The translations under genes and the position numbers were made by a program. Positions 36,222-44,278 of a stretch of DNA of 64,000 nucleotides are shown piece after piece (the first letter of the stretch is position 1; the number at the start of each line of letters is the position of its first letter). The stretch comes from Winogradskyella luteola (lineage in GTDB: Bacteria; Bacteroidota; Bacteroidia; Flavobacteriales; Flavobacteriaceae), in contig NZ_JAGSPD010000001.1 of the NCBI RefSeq assembly GCF_019203985.1, forward strand, positions 248,001-312,000, given 5' to 3'. Below the pieces are notes generated by a model, which was not told the DNA's origin, did no database searches, and saw only the letters and a program-made list of their open reading frames with translations.

Positions 36222-36229
36222 TATCTTTG
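36222..36229 (+). promoter_or_regulatory. -7 promoter element (TATCTTTG) of the second GIN gene
   Basis: Exact TAnnTTTG immediately after the terminator, 69 bases before the ATG at 36298. A TTTG 23 bases upstream, in the terminator loop, could be the -33 element. Confidence 0.5.
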
Positions 36230-36297
36230 TTTAACAGCTCTAAAAGTGACATAATTATTTGATTTGTGTCTTATTAATAGTGAAATAAAGAAAATAC

Positions 36298-37128
36298 ATG
36301 AAAAAATTATTACTTATTCTAGTCGCAATTATGGTTGCTGCACCAACTATAATAGCACAAGAGAAAATAAAGGGTGATAGAAATGTAACCATGAAGCAAA
36401 CGTATATTGATGATTTTGAAACGATTGTTGTTGATGGTAGTTTTTCTATCGAAGTGGTTTATAACAGTAAACCTTCCGTAAGCGTTGAAGCTGATGACAA
36501 TCTGCACGAAGTCATTCAGTTTGATGTCGTTGATGGCGTACTAATGTTTGTAGAAACCATGCGTATCACTTCAAAAAAGAAGCTCAATATTACAGTGAAT
36601 TACGGTGATGCCCTCAAGCATATTGAAACCAAAGGTGATGGTGAGATTAGGTCATTAACTTCAATGGAACTTGGTGATGCGACTTTAACCACATCGGATA
36701 ACTCAAGAGCCTATTTGAATATTAGAGCAAAAAATTTTGTTTATAAAAGTTCGGGGAAATCTAAAACACGTTTAAACCTTACCGCAGATTCCACTAAGGT
36801 TGAGCTTAGTGATAACAGTAAATTAGATGCTCTAGTAAATAGTAAAGTGGCAGACTTTGACCTGTACTTACGTTCCGACGCCGTTATTGAGGGCAAAGCG
36901 AATAATTCTGTAATTCGATTAGACAGCTCTACAAATTTTAACAGTCCGAAATTCGATGTTAATACTGTTGATGCAATTTTAGAAGATAATAGCGATTTAA
37001 CGATAGCATCAACCGAGAGTATAACTATTGCTGCTTCTGGTGATAGCGAAATTTATCTTTATGGAAGTCCGGCTATAACCATCACAAAGTTTGAAGATAC
37101 TGCAAAGCTTCAAAAGAAAAAGAGATAA
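36298..37128 (+). CDS. Head GIN domain (DUF2807) exported protein
   Basis: 276 residues with a cleavable signal peptide (APTIIAQ, about residue 21). DUF2807 begins at DDFETIVVDGSFSIEVVYNS. The solenoid turns are less regular than in the neighbour and use SSGKSKT, SDNSK and DNSD cores rather than TSGxD. It has its own promoter after a strong terminator, so it may be expressed apart from the PadR unit. Function unknown. Confidence 0.82.
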   Translation: MKKLLLILVAIMVAAPTIIAQEKIKGDRNVTMKQTYIDDFETIVVDGSFSIEVVYNSKPSVSVEADDNLHEVIQFDVVDGVLMFVETMRITSKKKLNITVNYGDALKHIETKGDGEIRSLTSMELGDATLTTSDNSRAYLNIRAKNFVYKSSGKSKTRLNLTADSTKVELSDNSKLDALVNSKVADFDLYLRSDAVIEGKANNSVIRLDSSTNFNSPKFDVNTVDAILEDNSDLTIASTESITIAASGDSEIYLYGSPAITITKFEDTAKLQKKKR

Positions 37129-37157
37129 ATCAAACAAAAACAGTCTATACATAACAC

Positions 37158-37191
37158 AACAAAAGCCGAAGTTAAAACTTCGGCTTTTGTT
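37158..37191. terminator. Bidirectional terminator
   Basis: Perfect 16-bp stem AACAAAAGCCGAAGTT / AACTTCGGCTTTTGTT between the convergent GIN and trxB genes, with T-runs on both strands. Confidence 0.9.
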
Positions 37192-37208
37192 GTTTTTATA
37201 CCTCACCG

Positions 37209-38192
37209 TTAATTATAGGTAGACGTTGCTACTTCAAAATCTGCATCCTTAGCGGCTAAATAACGCTCTGCATCTAAAGCTGCCATGCAACCTGTTCCTG
37301 CAGCAGTAATTGCTTGTCTGTAAACATGATCTGCAGCATCTCCACTTACAAACACACCATCTACATTGGTTTTACTCGTACCTGGCTTAGCATTAATGAT
37401 ATAGCCTGTTTCGTCTAAATCTAAATAATCTTTAAAAATATCTGTATTAGGCTTGTGACCAATAGCAACGAAAAATCCCGTAGCTGGTATCTCAAACTTT
37501 TCATCAGTTAGATTATTAAATACTCTAACTCCCGTAACGACTTGTCCATCTCCTAATACCTCATCAGTTTCGGTATTGTATAAAATTTCTATGTTTTCGG
37601 TATTCTTCACACGGTTAGCCATAATCTTTGATGCTCTAAATTCATCACGTCTTACAAGCATGGTTACTTTTTTACAAAGTTTAGATAAATAATGGGCTTC
37701 TTCACAAGCGGAATCACCTGCTCCAACAATAACAACTTCTTGGTTTCTGTAGAAGAAACCATCACAGACAGCACATGCAGAAACGCCACCTCCAAGTTTT
37801 AGATATTTTTGCTCAGATGGCAATCCCAAATATTTTGCAGATGCACCAGTAGAAATAATAATTGTAGATGCGTGTATTTCGGTTTCACCATTTACCCAAA
37901 CTTTATGAATATCTCCAGAGAAATCTACTTTGGTAATCCAACCATGACGTACATCCGTACCAAATCGCTCAGCTTGTTTTTGTAGTTGAGTCATCATCTC
38001 TGGTCCAGTAATTCCATCAGGATATCCCGGAAAATTCTCAACATCATTAGTTGTGGTTAATTGACCACCAGGTTGCTCACCTTGGTAAAGTACAGGAGCC
38101 ATGTTAGCTCTAGATGCATAAATAGCAGCTGTATAACCAGCAGGTCCAGAGCCTATTATTAAACATTTTACTTTTTCAATTGTATCTGACAT
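37209..38192 (-). CDS. trxB: Thioredoxin-disulfide reductase
   Basis: 327 residues from the ATG at 38192. FAD motif CLIIGSGPAGYTAAIYASRA near residue 10, redox centre CAVCDG near 137, NADPH motif VVIVGAGDSACEEAHYLSKL near 155, and C-terminal FAD loop GVFVSGDAADHVYRQAITAA near 285. It reduces thioredoxin with NADPH in the cytosol. The frame is open to a TTG at 38216, but that codon is part of the TACTTTTG promoter element. The usual genes beside trxB are not seen here. Confidence 0.95.
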   Translation of the reverse strand: MSDTIEKVKCLIIGSGPAGYTAAIYASRANMAPVLYQGEQPGGQLTTTNDVENFPGYPDGITGPEMMTQLQKQAERFGTDVRHGWITKVDFSGDIHKVWVNGETEIHASTIIISTGASAKYLGLPSEQKYLKLGGGVSACAVCDGFFYRNQEVVIVGAGDSACEEAHYLSKLCKKVTMLVRRDEFRASKIMANRVKNTENIEILYNTETDEVLGDGQVVTGVRVFNNLTDEKFEIPATGFFVAIGHKPNTDIFKDYLDLDETGYIINAKPGTSKTNVDGVFVSGDAADHVYRQAITAAGTGCMAALDAERYLAAKDADFEVATSTYN

Positions 38193-38213
38193 ATCTTGTA
38201 TTTTATCACACAA

Positions 38214-38221
38214 CAAAAGTA
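38214..38221 (-). promoter_or_regulatory. -7 promoter element (TACTTTTG on the minus strand) of trxB
   Basis: Exact TAnnTTTG, 22 bases before the ATG at 38192. Confidence 0.5.
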
Positions 38222-38351
38222 GGTTTTTTGGTTAAATCCTTACACAGAAGTTATTAACACTAACTATCACACCATAAAAATTGTTAATTGCTTTATTTTC
38301 TCAATTTAATTTATTAATTTTTAAGTGTTTAATAGCAAAATCTAACCTATC

Positions 38352-38834
38352 ATGAAATCTAAAATTCTAATTTTAAGTATAGCATTGTTATTAGTTTTAG
38401 CATGCAAAAATGAATCAAAAAGTAATATTGAGTTTGTAGATGTTGAGTCTACAGAACTCAAAAATGACACTAGCAGTCTCAAAGGCACATGGGAACTTAC
38501 TGGGTTCTATAATTACAAGGATAACATTGTTGTGGACTCATTTGAAATGAATCCAGAATTTAGACAACTTAAAATGTATACAGACACTAAAGTGATGTGG
38601 TGCAAACACAGACCTGCAGATTCTTCGGAATGGTTTGGCTATGGTACATATAACTATGAAGATGATAGGCTTATCGAAATCTTGGATTTTGGCTCTGCTG
38701 TAATGGATGAGGTGATTGCAGAAAAGAAGGAATTTACATTTGAATTAACATTATCTCCTAATAAGTTTCAGCAAATAGAAATGGATGAAGATGGCAACAG
38801 AATTTATTCAGAAAATTATGTAAGAGTAGAATAA
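38352..38834 (+). CDS. Lipocalin-like lipoprotein of unknown function
   Basis: 160 residues. The signal LLLVLAC gives lipidation at Cys18. The sequence SSLKGTWELTGFYNYKD near residue 43 is the first strand of a lipocalin/DUF4488-like barrel; charged beta strands follow to EDGNRIYSENYVRVE. Single gene with its own terminator. I cannot name a ligand. Confidence 0.6.
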   Translation: MKSKILILSIALLLVLACKNESKSNIEFVDVESTELKNDTSSLKGTWELTGFYNYKDNIVVDSFEMNPEFRQLKMYTDTKVMWCKHRPADSSEWFGYGTYNYEDDRLIEILDFGSAVMDEVIAEKKEFTFELTLSPNKFQQIEMDEDGNRIYSENYVRVE

Positions 38835-38841
38835 AAGAAGA

Positions 38842-38871
38842 AAAGCGAATTCATAAGAGGAAATTCGCTTT
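38842..38871 (+). terminator. Rho-independent terminator
   Basis: Perfect 10-bp stem AAAGCGAATT / AATTCGCTTT with a 10-base loop, directly after the lipoprotein gene. Confidence 0.7.
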
Positions 38872-39088
38872 ATCTACTAGGGTAACCAACCCTCTACTAA
38901 ACTAATAAAAATTGTGAATTTTTACTGCTACTAACTAAATTCAAATCAAAAATACAGTATAGCCGCAGTTGTAAATTGCTCTATAGCATCTAAAGTTTGC
39001 TCTATTAATTTTTTGACATCTAATTTAATTCAGTAACTAATATTTTGAATTTTAAAGCATATCTTTATGGCAAATACATTATAAGAAT

Positions 39089-40120
39089 ATGTATAAGTCT
39101 GTGACCCTAAAAGCTGACAATGGAGTTGAGATCATTAAACTTCTATCAGAAAATATCAACTCTTCCATTGAGAAAGAGAACAACGAATACTGTGTTTCCA
39201 TAACGGATGAACTCGGCTCTGGCCATGTTAAAGCCATAAACTTTGACAATGGTGTATCGGTCATAGAAGCAGACATGCTGGTTAACAAGTCCTTTAGAAT
39301 TCAATTTAAAAAAGATAAGCTCAACCCATTAGTGTTATTGTTTAACACCGAATCTGCTGTTGTGCATTCGGACACCTCAGAAGATAAAAAAAATACTATC
39401 GAGCGTTTTGAGAGTTTAATGTTCTCTAATGACATGAAGGACTACAATTCGCTTATGATCTCTAAGGGTAAACCTACTAGCTTCATAAAAATATTCATCA
39501 ACAGAAAAGAATTTGAAAAAAAATTAGATGAGTTTGTTGATAATATGAGTATCGACCTAGAATCATTGTTCAAAGATGTAAATGGTGTCAATTTTTTTAA
39601 TTATAAAGGTCATTATACATTGGACATTTCTGAGGCAATTGATGCTATTAAAAATTGTGAAACCGAAGGATTGGTAAGATCTCTGTTTATCGAAGCCAAA
39701 ACTTACGAAATTCTAACACTCCACTTTCAGCAATACACAGATGATCTTAATGATCCTGAAAAAAGGCAAATCTTAAGAAGATCTACCATTGATAAGATCG
39801 AAGAGGCTGCCACACTTATAAAAGACGACTTGGCTACAAACTTTAGTGTCAATCAATTGGCAAAAAAAGTGGGGGTCAATCAAAATACTCTTCAATCGGG
39901 TTTTAGACATTTGTTTAGCAGTTCCGTTAGTGACTACATAAGAGAAAAGCGTATTGCCAAAGCCAAAGAACTTATTGAATCCACAGATTTAAATATTACT
40001 GAAATTACGTATGCCGTAGGTATAAATTCCCGAAGTTATTTCTCCAAACTTTTTAAAGAAAAATACAAGTTAACTCCTAACGAATATCTAAAGCAGGTTA
40101 GGAAAGACCGCTCTGCTTAG
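39089..40120 (+). CDS. AraC family regulator, paralogue 1
   Basis: 343 residues. The C-terminal 100 residues hold the double HTH of AraC proteins (FSVNQLAKKVGVNQNTLQSG, then the second helix pair with INSRSYFSKLFKEKYKLTPN). The N-terminal 230 residues contain GSGHVKAINFDNGVSVIEAD, which is shared in pattern with the three other AraC proteins of this region and resembles the PchR-type sensor half. It is the first of four paralogues within 9.2 kb. No ligand or target can be read from the sequence. The protein is longer than minimal AraC regulators and lacks a cupin signature. Confidence 0.85.
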   Translation: MYKSVTLKADNGVEIIKLLSENINSSIEKENNEYCVSITDELGSGHVKAINFDNGVSVIEADMLVNKSFRIQFKKDKLNPLVLLFNTESAVVHSDTSEDKKNTIERFESLMFSNDMKDYNSLMISKGKPTSFIKIFINRKEFEKKLDEFVDNMSIDLESLFKDVNGVNFFNYKGHYTLDISEAIDAIKNCETEGLVRSLFIEAKTYEILTLHFQQYTDDLNDPEKRQILRRSTIDKIEEAATLIKDDLATNFSVNQLAKKVGVNQNTLQSGFRHLFSSSVSDYIREKRIAKAKELIESTDLNITEITYAVGINSRSYFSKLFKEKYKLTPNEYLKQVRKDRSA

Positions 40121-40285
40121 ACGAACTAATCTACTGATTTTCAATAACTTTAACCATTGTTTAACAATATAAGGTATAGGGTAAACAAAAACAGCGCAAT
40201 TATGTTAGTCTTTGTTTCAATATTGTTAATGTAAAACCACTCCATTTATTTCTTTTGTAGCACAAAAATAATTTAATACCACTCA

Positions 40286-40293
40286 TAATTTTG
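40286..40293 (+). promoter_or_regulatory. -7 promoter element (TAATTTTG) of AraC paralogue 2
   Basis: Exact TAnnTTTG, 27 bases before the ATG at 40320. A TTTTG 28 bases upstream is rather distant for a -33 element. Confidence 0.45.
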
Positions 40294-40319
40294 AGTTTAT
40301 TTATTAGGGGAATTAGAGC

Positions 40320-41369
40320 ATGAAAGAAATAAACGTTGATTTATCATTTAACCAACCCATAATTGAGCAAATTAACAGTAGTTTAAAAGGTAAAACTGAA
40401 AAATCCTATAATGAGCATACTTTAAACTTTGACAGCAGTATTGGTAAAGGTACCATTAGAAATATCATTTTTGAATGGGGAATTTCCTTGTTGGATTATG
40501 ACGTACACTTTAATGAAGATGTTAAATTTGTATTTAAGCTATCGGACTCAAATCCAATAGAATTTTTATTTGTCTCTGAAGGTAATCTGTCATACACCTC
40601 AGAACGCTCTGGCAAAGACAGTAATCTTTTAAAGTTGCAGCGTTACCAAAATATAATTTTATCAAATCTACCGAACTCCAATAATACATTTATCTTCCCA
40701 AAAGGAGAAGATATCAAATTGAATGTCATTCAAATTTTGGGTAATGAATATTCAAACAAATCGAATAACTATATAGATACGCTGCAAAAGTCATTACGCT
40801 CAATTATAAGCGGACAAGAGCAGTATCTTCCATACAAGCATTTGGGCAATTTCAATCTAAAATTGGCTGATATTGTAGAAAGCCTAAATGCTGAGGGTAA
40901 TGATGGTATTGTACGATTTCTTAATATTGAAGGGCAATTAAACCTTATACTTGCCTTACAAATTCTTGAGCATAAAAGTTATGAAAATAAATTAACGCTA
41001 CCGAACTCGCTCTCTAAAGTTGATTTGTCTAAAACCAAGGAGGTTAGTAAATACATCAATGACAATTTACAAGAAACAAATACTGTAGCAGAATTGGCCT
41101 CTATGCATGGATTTAGCCCTAAGAAAATGCAGACAGGGTTTAAACTTTTATACGGTAAATCCGTTAATGAATATATTAGATTAAAGAAATTAGAGCTTGC
41201 TAGAGAACTCATTGAGGATACAGATTATTCAATATCCGAAATTGTCTACCAAATTGGTTACAAGAGCAGAAGTTATTTTTCTAAGATTTTTTTCGAAAAA
41301 TATAATATTCTCCCCATAGATTACAAAGAGAAGGTGAAATCGGAGAAGGTCACTTCAGAGAAAGGATAG
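40320..41369 (+). CDS. AraC family regulator, paralogue 2
   Basis: 349 residues. The double HTH lies at about 240-340 (NTVAELASMHGFSPKKMQTG, then YKSRSYFSKIFFEKYNILPI). The N-terminal sensor half includes GKGTIRNIIFEWGISLLDYD, aligning with GKITFIPFDWGVNLLDFN of paralogue 4. It ends in a charged repeat (KVKSEKVTSEKG) that runs 20 bases into the convergent SRAP-fold gene. This and paralogue 4 appear to be the closest pair by eye. Confidence 0.85.
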   Translation: MKEINVDLSFNQPIIEQINSSLKGKTEKSYNEHTLNFDSSIGKGTIRNIIFEWGISLLDYDVHFNEDVKFVFKLSDSNPIEFLFVSEGNLSYTSERSGKDSNLLKLQRYQNIILSNLPNSNNTFIFPKGEDIKLNVIQILGNEYSNKSNNYIDTLQKSLRSIISGQEQYLPYKHLGNFNLKLADIVESLNAEGNDGIVRFLNIEGQLNLILALQILEHKSYENKLTLPNSLSKVDLSKTKEVSKYINDNLQETNTVAELASMHGFSPKKMQTGFKLLYGKSVNEYIRLKKLELARELIEDTDYSISEIVYQIGYKSRSYFSKIFFEKYNILPIDYKEKVKSEKVTSEKG

Positions 41370-42054
41370 GTAAATCTTCGTAATGTGCTTTCTTTAAAAT
41401 ATCATCAAAAATGATGTTGTTTTTATAAAACTCTTTAGATATAGTATGAGCCTTTAATTCTAATCTATTAAGTGATTTGAAGTCATCTTTTGTAAAATCA
41501 TTTTCGGGGTTTAACCATTGTATATAATGCTTTGTACTTAAAGCTATGGGGAATTCTTTGCCCAAGTTGTGTACTTCGTTGAGTTCGTTCTCCAAAGCAG
41601 ATGTAATGATACTTACCGATAAAAAGCCATCATTTAGCTCAGAGTAAACACCAGCGATGGCAAAAGGCATATGGTTTTTTTCGTAAACATAGAAAGGATA
41701 TACCTTACCATTATATACATAAGACGTAAAAAAGCCTGTTACTATGATTGCACAGCGCTGCTTATTCAGCAATGAATTTACCCAATTGAGCGTATCTATT
41801 TCTTCTATAGAGATATTTAAAGTGTTGGTTAGGTTTTGAAAACTCTCCCAACCTTCCTTAAAATTTTGAGGTAACAATCCCCAAATAGCATAGTTAATGG
41901 TGCTAGGCTCACTCATCGTGATGATCGGCAACGATTTTTCCGATAAACCGTTAATTAATTGAGAGGTCTCATAAAGCAATGGAAATTTAAAACTGGCATC
42001 AAAAGCATCCTCAATGGCTGGCAAATGGGCTGTATTTGATAATTTATAAAACAT
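41350..42054 (-). CDS. SRAP-fold protein (HMCES/YedK-like) lacking catalytic residues
   Basis: 234 residues. The SRAP fold is recognisable from the YAIWGLLPQNFKEGW block near 55, the strand RCAIIVTGFFTSYVYNGKVY near 100, FAIAGVY, SIITSALENELNEVHN near 155 and FPIALSTKHYIQWL. In active YedK/HMCES the residue after the initiator Met is Cys, which traps abasic DNA; here it is Phe (MFYKLSN). The Glu of the G-[FY]-E-W motif is replaced (GFFTSY). The Asn of the NAR-like segment (TLNISIEE) and the His (EVHN) are retained. The protein is therefore probably unable to form the DNA-protein crosslink. Its neighbours are AraC regulators, not SOS genes. Confidence 0.75.
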   Translation of the reverse strand: MFYKLSNTAHLPAIEDAFDASFKFPLLYETSQLINGLSEKSLPIITMSEPSTINYAIWGLLPQNFKEGWESFQNLTNTLNISIEEIDTLNWVNSLLNKQRCAIIVTGFFTSYVYNGKVYPFYVYEKNHMPFAIAGVYSELNDGFLSVSIITSALENELNEVHNLGKEFPIALSTKHYIQWLNPENDFTKDDFKSLNRLELKAHTISKEFYKNNIIFDDILKKAHYEDLPILSLK

Positions 42055-42276
42055 TCCTTTTTTCTTTGCAAGGAAGTGATTTTTAACATGTTGTATTATC
42101 TTATATACACTAAAAAGTACCCCAAAAAAAAAATTAACAAATCATTAGTAACATTACATTAACGCATTTAGGGGCGTAATAGCGTTAAACAAATATCTTA
42201 TTATGTCAAACTTATATAATCTATAAATTAATTTTACATAACAGGAAAAACCATTTTTCTGTTTAATAATAATAAG

Positions 42277-43323
42277 ATGAATCATTCTGTATTTTCTTTA
42301 TCCAAAACGCTTGAAACTATAGAGTTAGATCACTTACGTGGGAGTGAGCTTAAATCACATATATATGATTTTAACATCCCAAATCAACTCGGCAAAGGTA
42401 TTATAAGGTTTTTAAAACTAGATCTCGGATTTAGAGTTGTGGTCTTGGATTGTATACTTAAAACTAACGTACAGTTAAATCTTTACAATACCAATAAGAA
42501 ATTTCTATACTTTGCCTACTGTACAGAAGGACATGTGTATCATAAATTTAGTAATGAAGTAAAAATTTCAAATATTGAAGAGCTTAGTTTATCTATTGTG
42601 GGTAGCAATAAGGATAAAGACAGTAGTCTTCTTTTAAAACACAACAGGCCTATTAAGCTTCACCTTGTCTGTATAGACCAAAGTGTGTTTTTTAAAGAAT
42701 TTATTCCCATAATACCTTTGGAAAAGCAGGCCGTTTCTAAAACAGACGAATTAATAAAAGCCCTGGATAAACTAAATGATTATGTATATAATTGTGCTAT
42801 AAACTTGAAATTTGCCGAGCAACTACGTGCACTAAGACCTCTTGAGGTCGCAGATGAATTTATAGAATTACTTGATATAAAAAGTTATTATCTACATGTG
42901 TTATCATCTTATCTAAACGAATTCTACAAAGAACTTTATGTAGAAAGATCATCGTCCAAGTTAAATACCTATGAGCTACAACAAATTAGAAAAGCTTCAG
43001 AATTTATAACAGACAACCTTGAACACCAGCATAGCATAAAATCGCTTTGCTTGCAGTCTGGACTTTCACCAGCCAAACTACAAGAAGGTTTTAAATCCAT
43101 GCATGGTACAACAGTTTCGGACTTTATACGCAACAAAAGATTAGAAAAAGCCGAAACATTATTTCTTACAACAGATCACAACGTTTCTGAAGTTGTGTAT
43201 ATGGTCGGTATTACAAGCAGAAGTTATTTTTGTAAAATTTTTAAAGCAAAATATGGGTGTAGTCCTAGCTATTTTAGAAAAAGCGAGCCCAAGCAAACCA
43301 AAGGCTTAAAAATTGAGCGCTAA
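42277..43323 (+). CDS. AraC family regulator, paralogue 3
   Basis: 348 residues. C-terminal double HTH at about 240-340 (HSIKSLCLQSGLSPAKLQEG, then ITSRSYFCKIFKAKYGCSPS). The N-terminal half carries the related pattern GKGIIRFLKLDLGFRVVVLD but is the most divergent of the four and unusually rich in Cys (residues in LVCIDQ, YCTEG and VYNCAI). Cysteines in a sensor half could allow redox sensing, but no conserved pair is evident. Divergent from the SRAP-fold gene over a 222-base gap. Confidence 0.85.
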   Translation: MNHSVFSLSKTLETIELDHLRGSELKSHIYDFNIPNQLGKGIIRFLKLDLGFRVVVLDCILKTNVQLNLYNTNKKFLYFAYCTEGHVYHKFSNEVKISNIEELSLSIVGSNKDKDSSLLLKHNRPIKLHLVCIDQSVFFKEFIPIIPLEKQAVSKTDELIKALDKLNDYVYNCAINLKFAEQLRALRPLEVADEFIELLDIKSYYLHVLSSYLNEFYKELYVERSSSKLNTYELQQIRKASEFITDNLEHQHSIKSLCLQSGLSPAKLQEGFKSMHGTTVSDFIRNKRLEKAETLFLTTDHNVSEVVYMVGITSRSYFCKIFKAKYGCSPSYFRKSEPKQTKGLKIER

Positions 43324-43339
43324 AAAAACGAGCTTCTAA

Positions 43340-43504
43340 TTAATTATCTTTCACTACAATTTTTAATAAAGATAGTGCAGATAGCACAATAAACACAAAG
43401 AATAAAACTTTGGCAATACCTACTGAAGCCCCAGCCATACCACCAAATCCTAAAATACCAGATATTGTGGCAATAATAACAAATGTAATTGTCCAGCGTA
43501 ACAT
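43340..43504 (-). CDS. DUF1328 small membrane protein
   Basis: 54 residues from the ATG at 43504: [20 protein letters not shown], then [20 protein letters not shown], which is DUF1328 almost end to end (two membrane helices). The frame is open for 28 more codons upstream, but that extension contains the promoter element at 43538-43545 and is absent from the family. DUF1328 proteins (E. coli YtjA) are induced in stationary phase and osmotic stress. Here it fits the stress-type gene set on both sides. Confidence 0.88.
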   Translation of the reverse strand: MLRWTITFVIIATISGILGFGGMAGASVGIAKVLFFVFIVLSALSLLKIVVKDN

Positions 43505-43537
43505 AATCTCTAATTTTAAGTTATGAGATTTGGCTTT

Positions 43538-43545
43538 CAAACCTA
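43538..43545 (-). promoter_or_regulatory. -7 promoter element (TAGGTTTG on the minus strand) of the DUF1328 gene
   Basis: Exact TAnnTTTG, 34 bases before the ATG at 43504. It supports the short form of the protein. Confidence 0.45.
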
Positions 43546-43628
43546 TAATCTTAAAGTTAGACTTAACTAGATAGGGGGTCTTGCTCAATTAGCAAAATTA
43601 ATAACACATAAAAAAAATCAAATAAAAA

Positions 43629-43650
43629 GGACGCTCATATCCGAGCGTCC
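43629..43650 (-). terminator. Rho-independent terminator of the four-helix-bundle gene
   Basis: Perfect 8-bp stem GGACGCTC / GAGCGTCC with a 6-base loop; on the minus strand it is followed by CTTTTTATT. Confidence 0.8.
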
Positions 43651-43679
43651 AAAGTTAACCTAAATCCTCTAGTAAAATA

Positions 43680-44129
43680 CTAGTGTAAATCTTCTAGTGA
43701 ACGGATTTTAGACAATCCACTTTCAATGGTGTTTTTTTGAGCTTCTAAAATAGATTTAGTGCTTGTTGGTAGGCTTGTTTCGCTAAGCACTTCATTATAT
43801 TCGCTTACGGCAGATTTTTCACCTCTAATGGCTTCCTCTAACATAGATTCTGCGTTATCGCTAGAAAATAGATTCTTAACATCCATCCATCCTCTATGTA
43901 ATTTACCAGCAACACTGCCTCCTTTGTCCACATCTTGGTTAAAAGCCTTTATTTCCTGTTTTAATTCGTGTCCAAAGTTATAGCGTTCTTGAGCTTTGTT
44001 ATCAAAGTATGATTTTAAATATGGGTTCTCAACATTTTCTGACGCTTTTTTAAATCCTTTCTCTGCGTCGTAGGTTTTCTCTAATAAATCATTAAGCTTA
44101 TTGCCTACTTCTTCTGTGTAAGTATTCAT
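43680..44129 (-). CDS. PA2169 family four-helix-bundle protein (DUF2383-like)
   Basis: 149 residues, all helical. KLNDLLEKTYDAEKGFKKAS, then KAQERYNFGHELKQEIKAF and AIRGEKSAVSEYNEVLSE carry the spaced Glu/His/Asp residues of the ferritin-like PA2169 family, known from stress and desiccation gene sets. A di-metal site is possible, since Glu residues occur at matching helix positions, but metal binding is inferred. Closed by a strong terminator. A short inverted repeat lies upstream at 44191-44213. Confidence 0.8.
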   Translation of the reverse strand: MNTYTEEVGNKLNDLLEKTYDAEKGFKKASENVENPYLKSYFDNKAQERYNFGHELKQEIKAFNQDVDKGGSVAGKLHRGWMDVKNLFSSDNAESMLEEAIRGEKSAVSEYNEVLSETSLPTSTKSILEAQKNTIESGLSKIRSLEDLH

Positions 44130-44190
44130 TATTTATAGTATTTTTTAGTTGTAAGTAATTTGCTTTTAAGATGCTTACTTTTTTACATCT

Positions 44191-44213
44191 AAGTACAACT
44201 TAAAAGTTGACTT
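44191..44213. promoter_or_regulatory. Inverted repeat upstream of the four-helix-bundle gene
   Basis: CAACTT-AA-AAGTTG flanked by AAGT(A) and ACTT, giving a 10-bp inverted repeat with one bulged base. It lies between the topoisomerase gene's end and the start at 44129, about 60 bases ahead of that start. A regulator site is possible. Confidence 0.25.
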
Positions 44214-44278
44214 ATGTAAATTTAGCATAAGAAATTCTGGAGTATTAATTCAAAACCTTTAGATATTAACCCTAAAAA

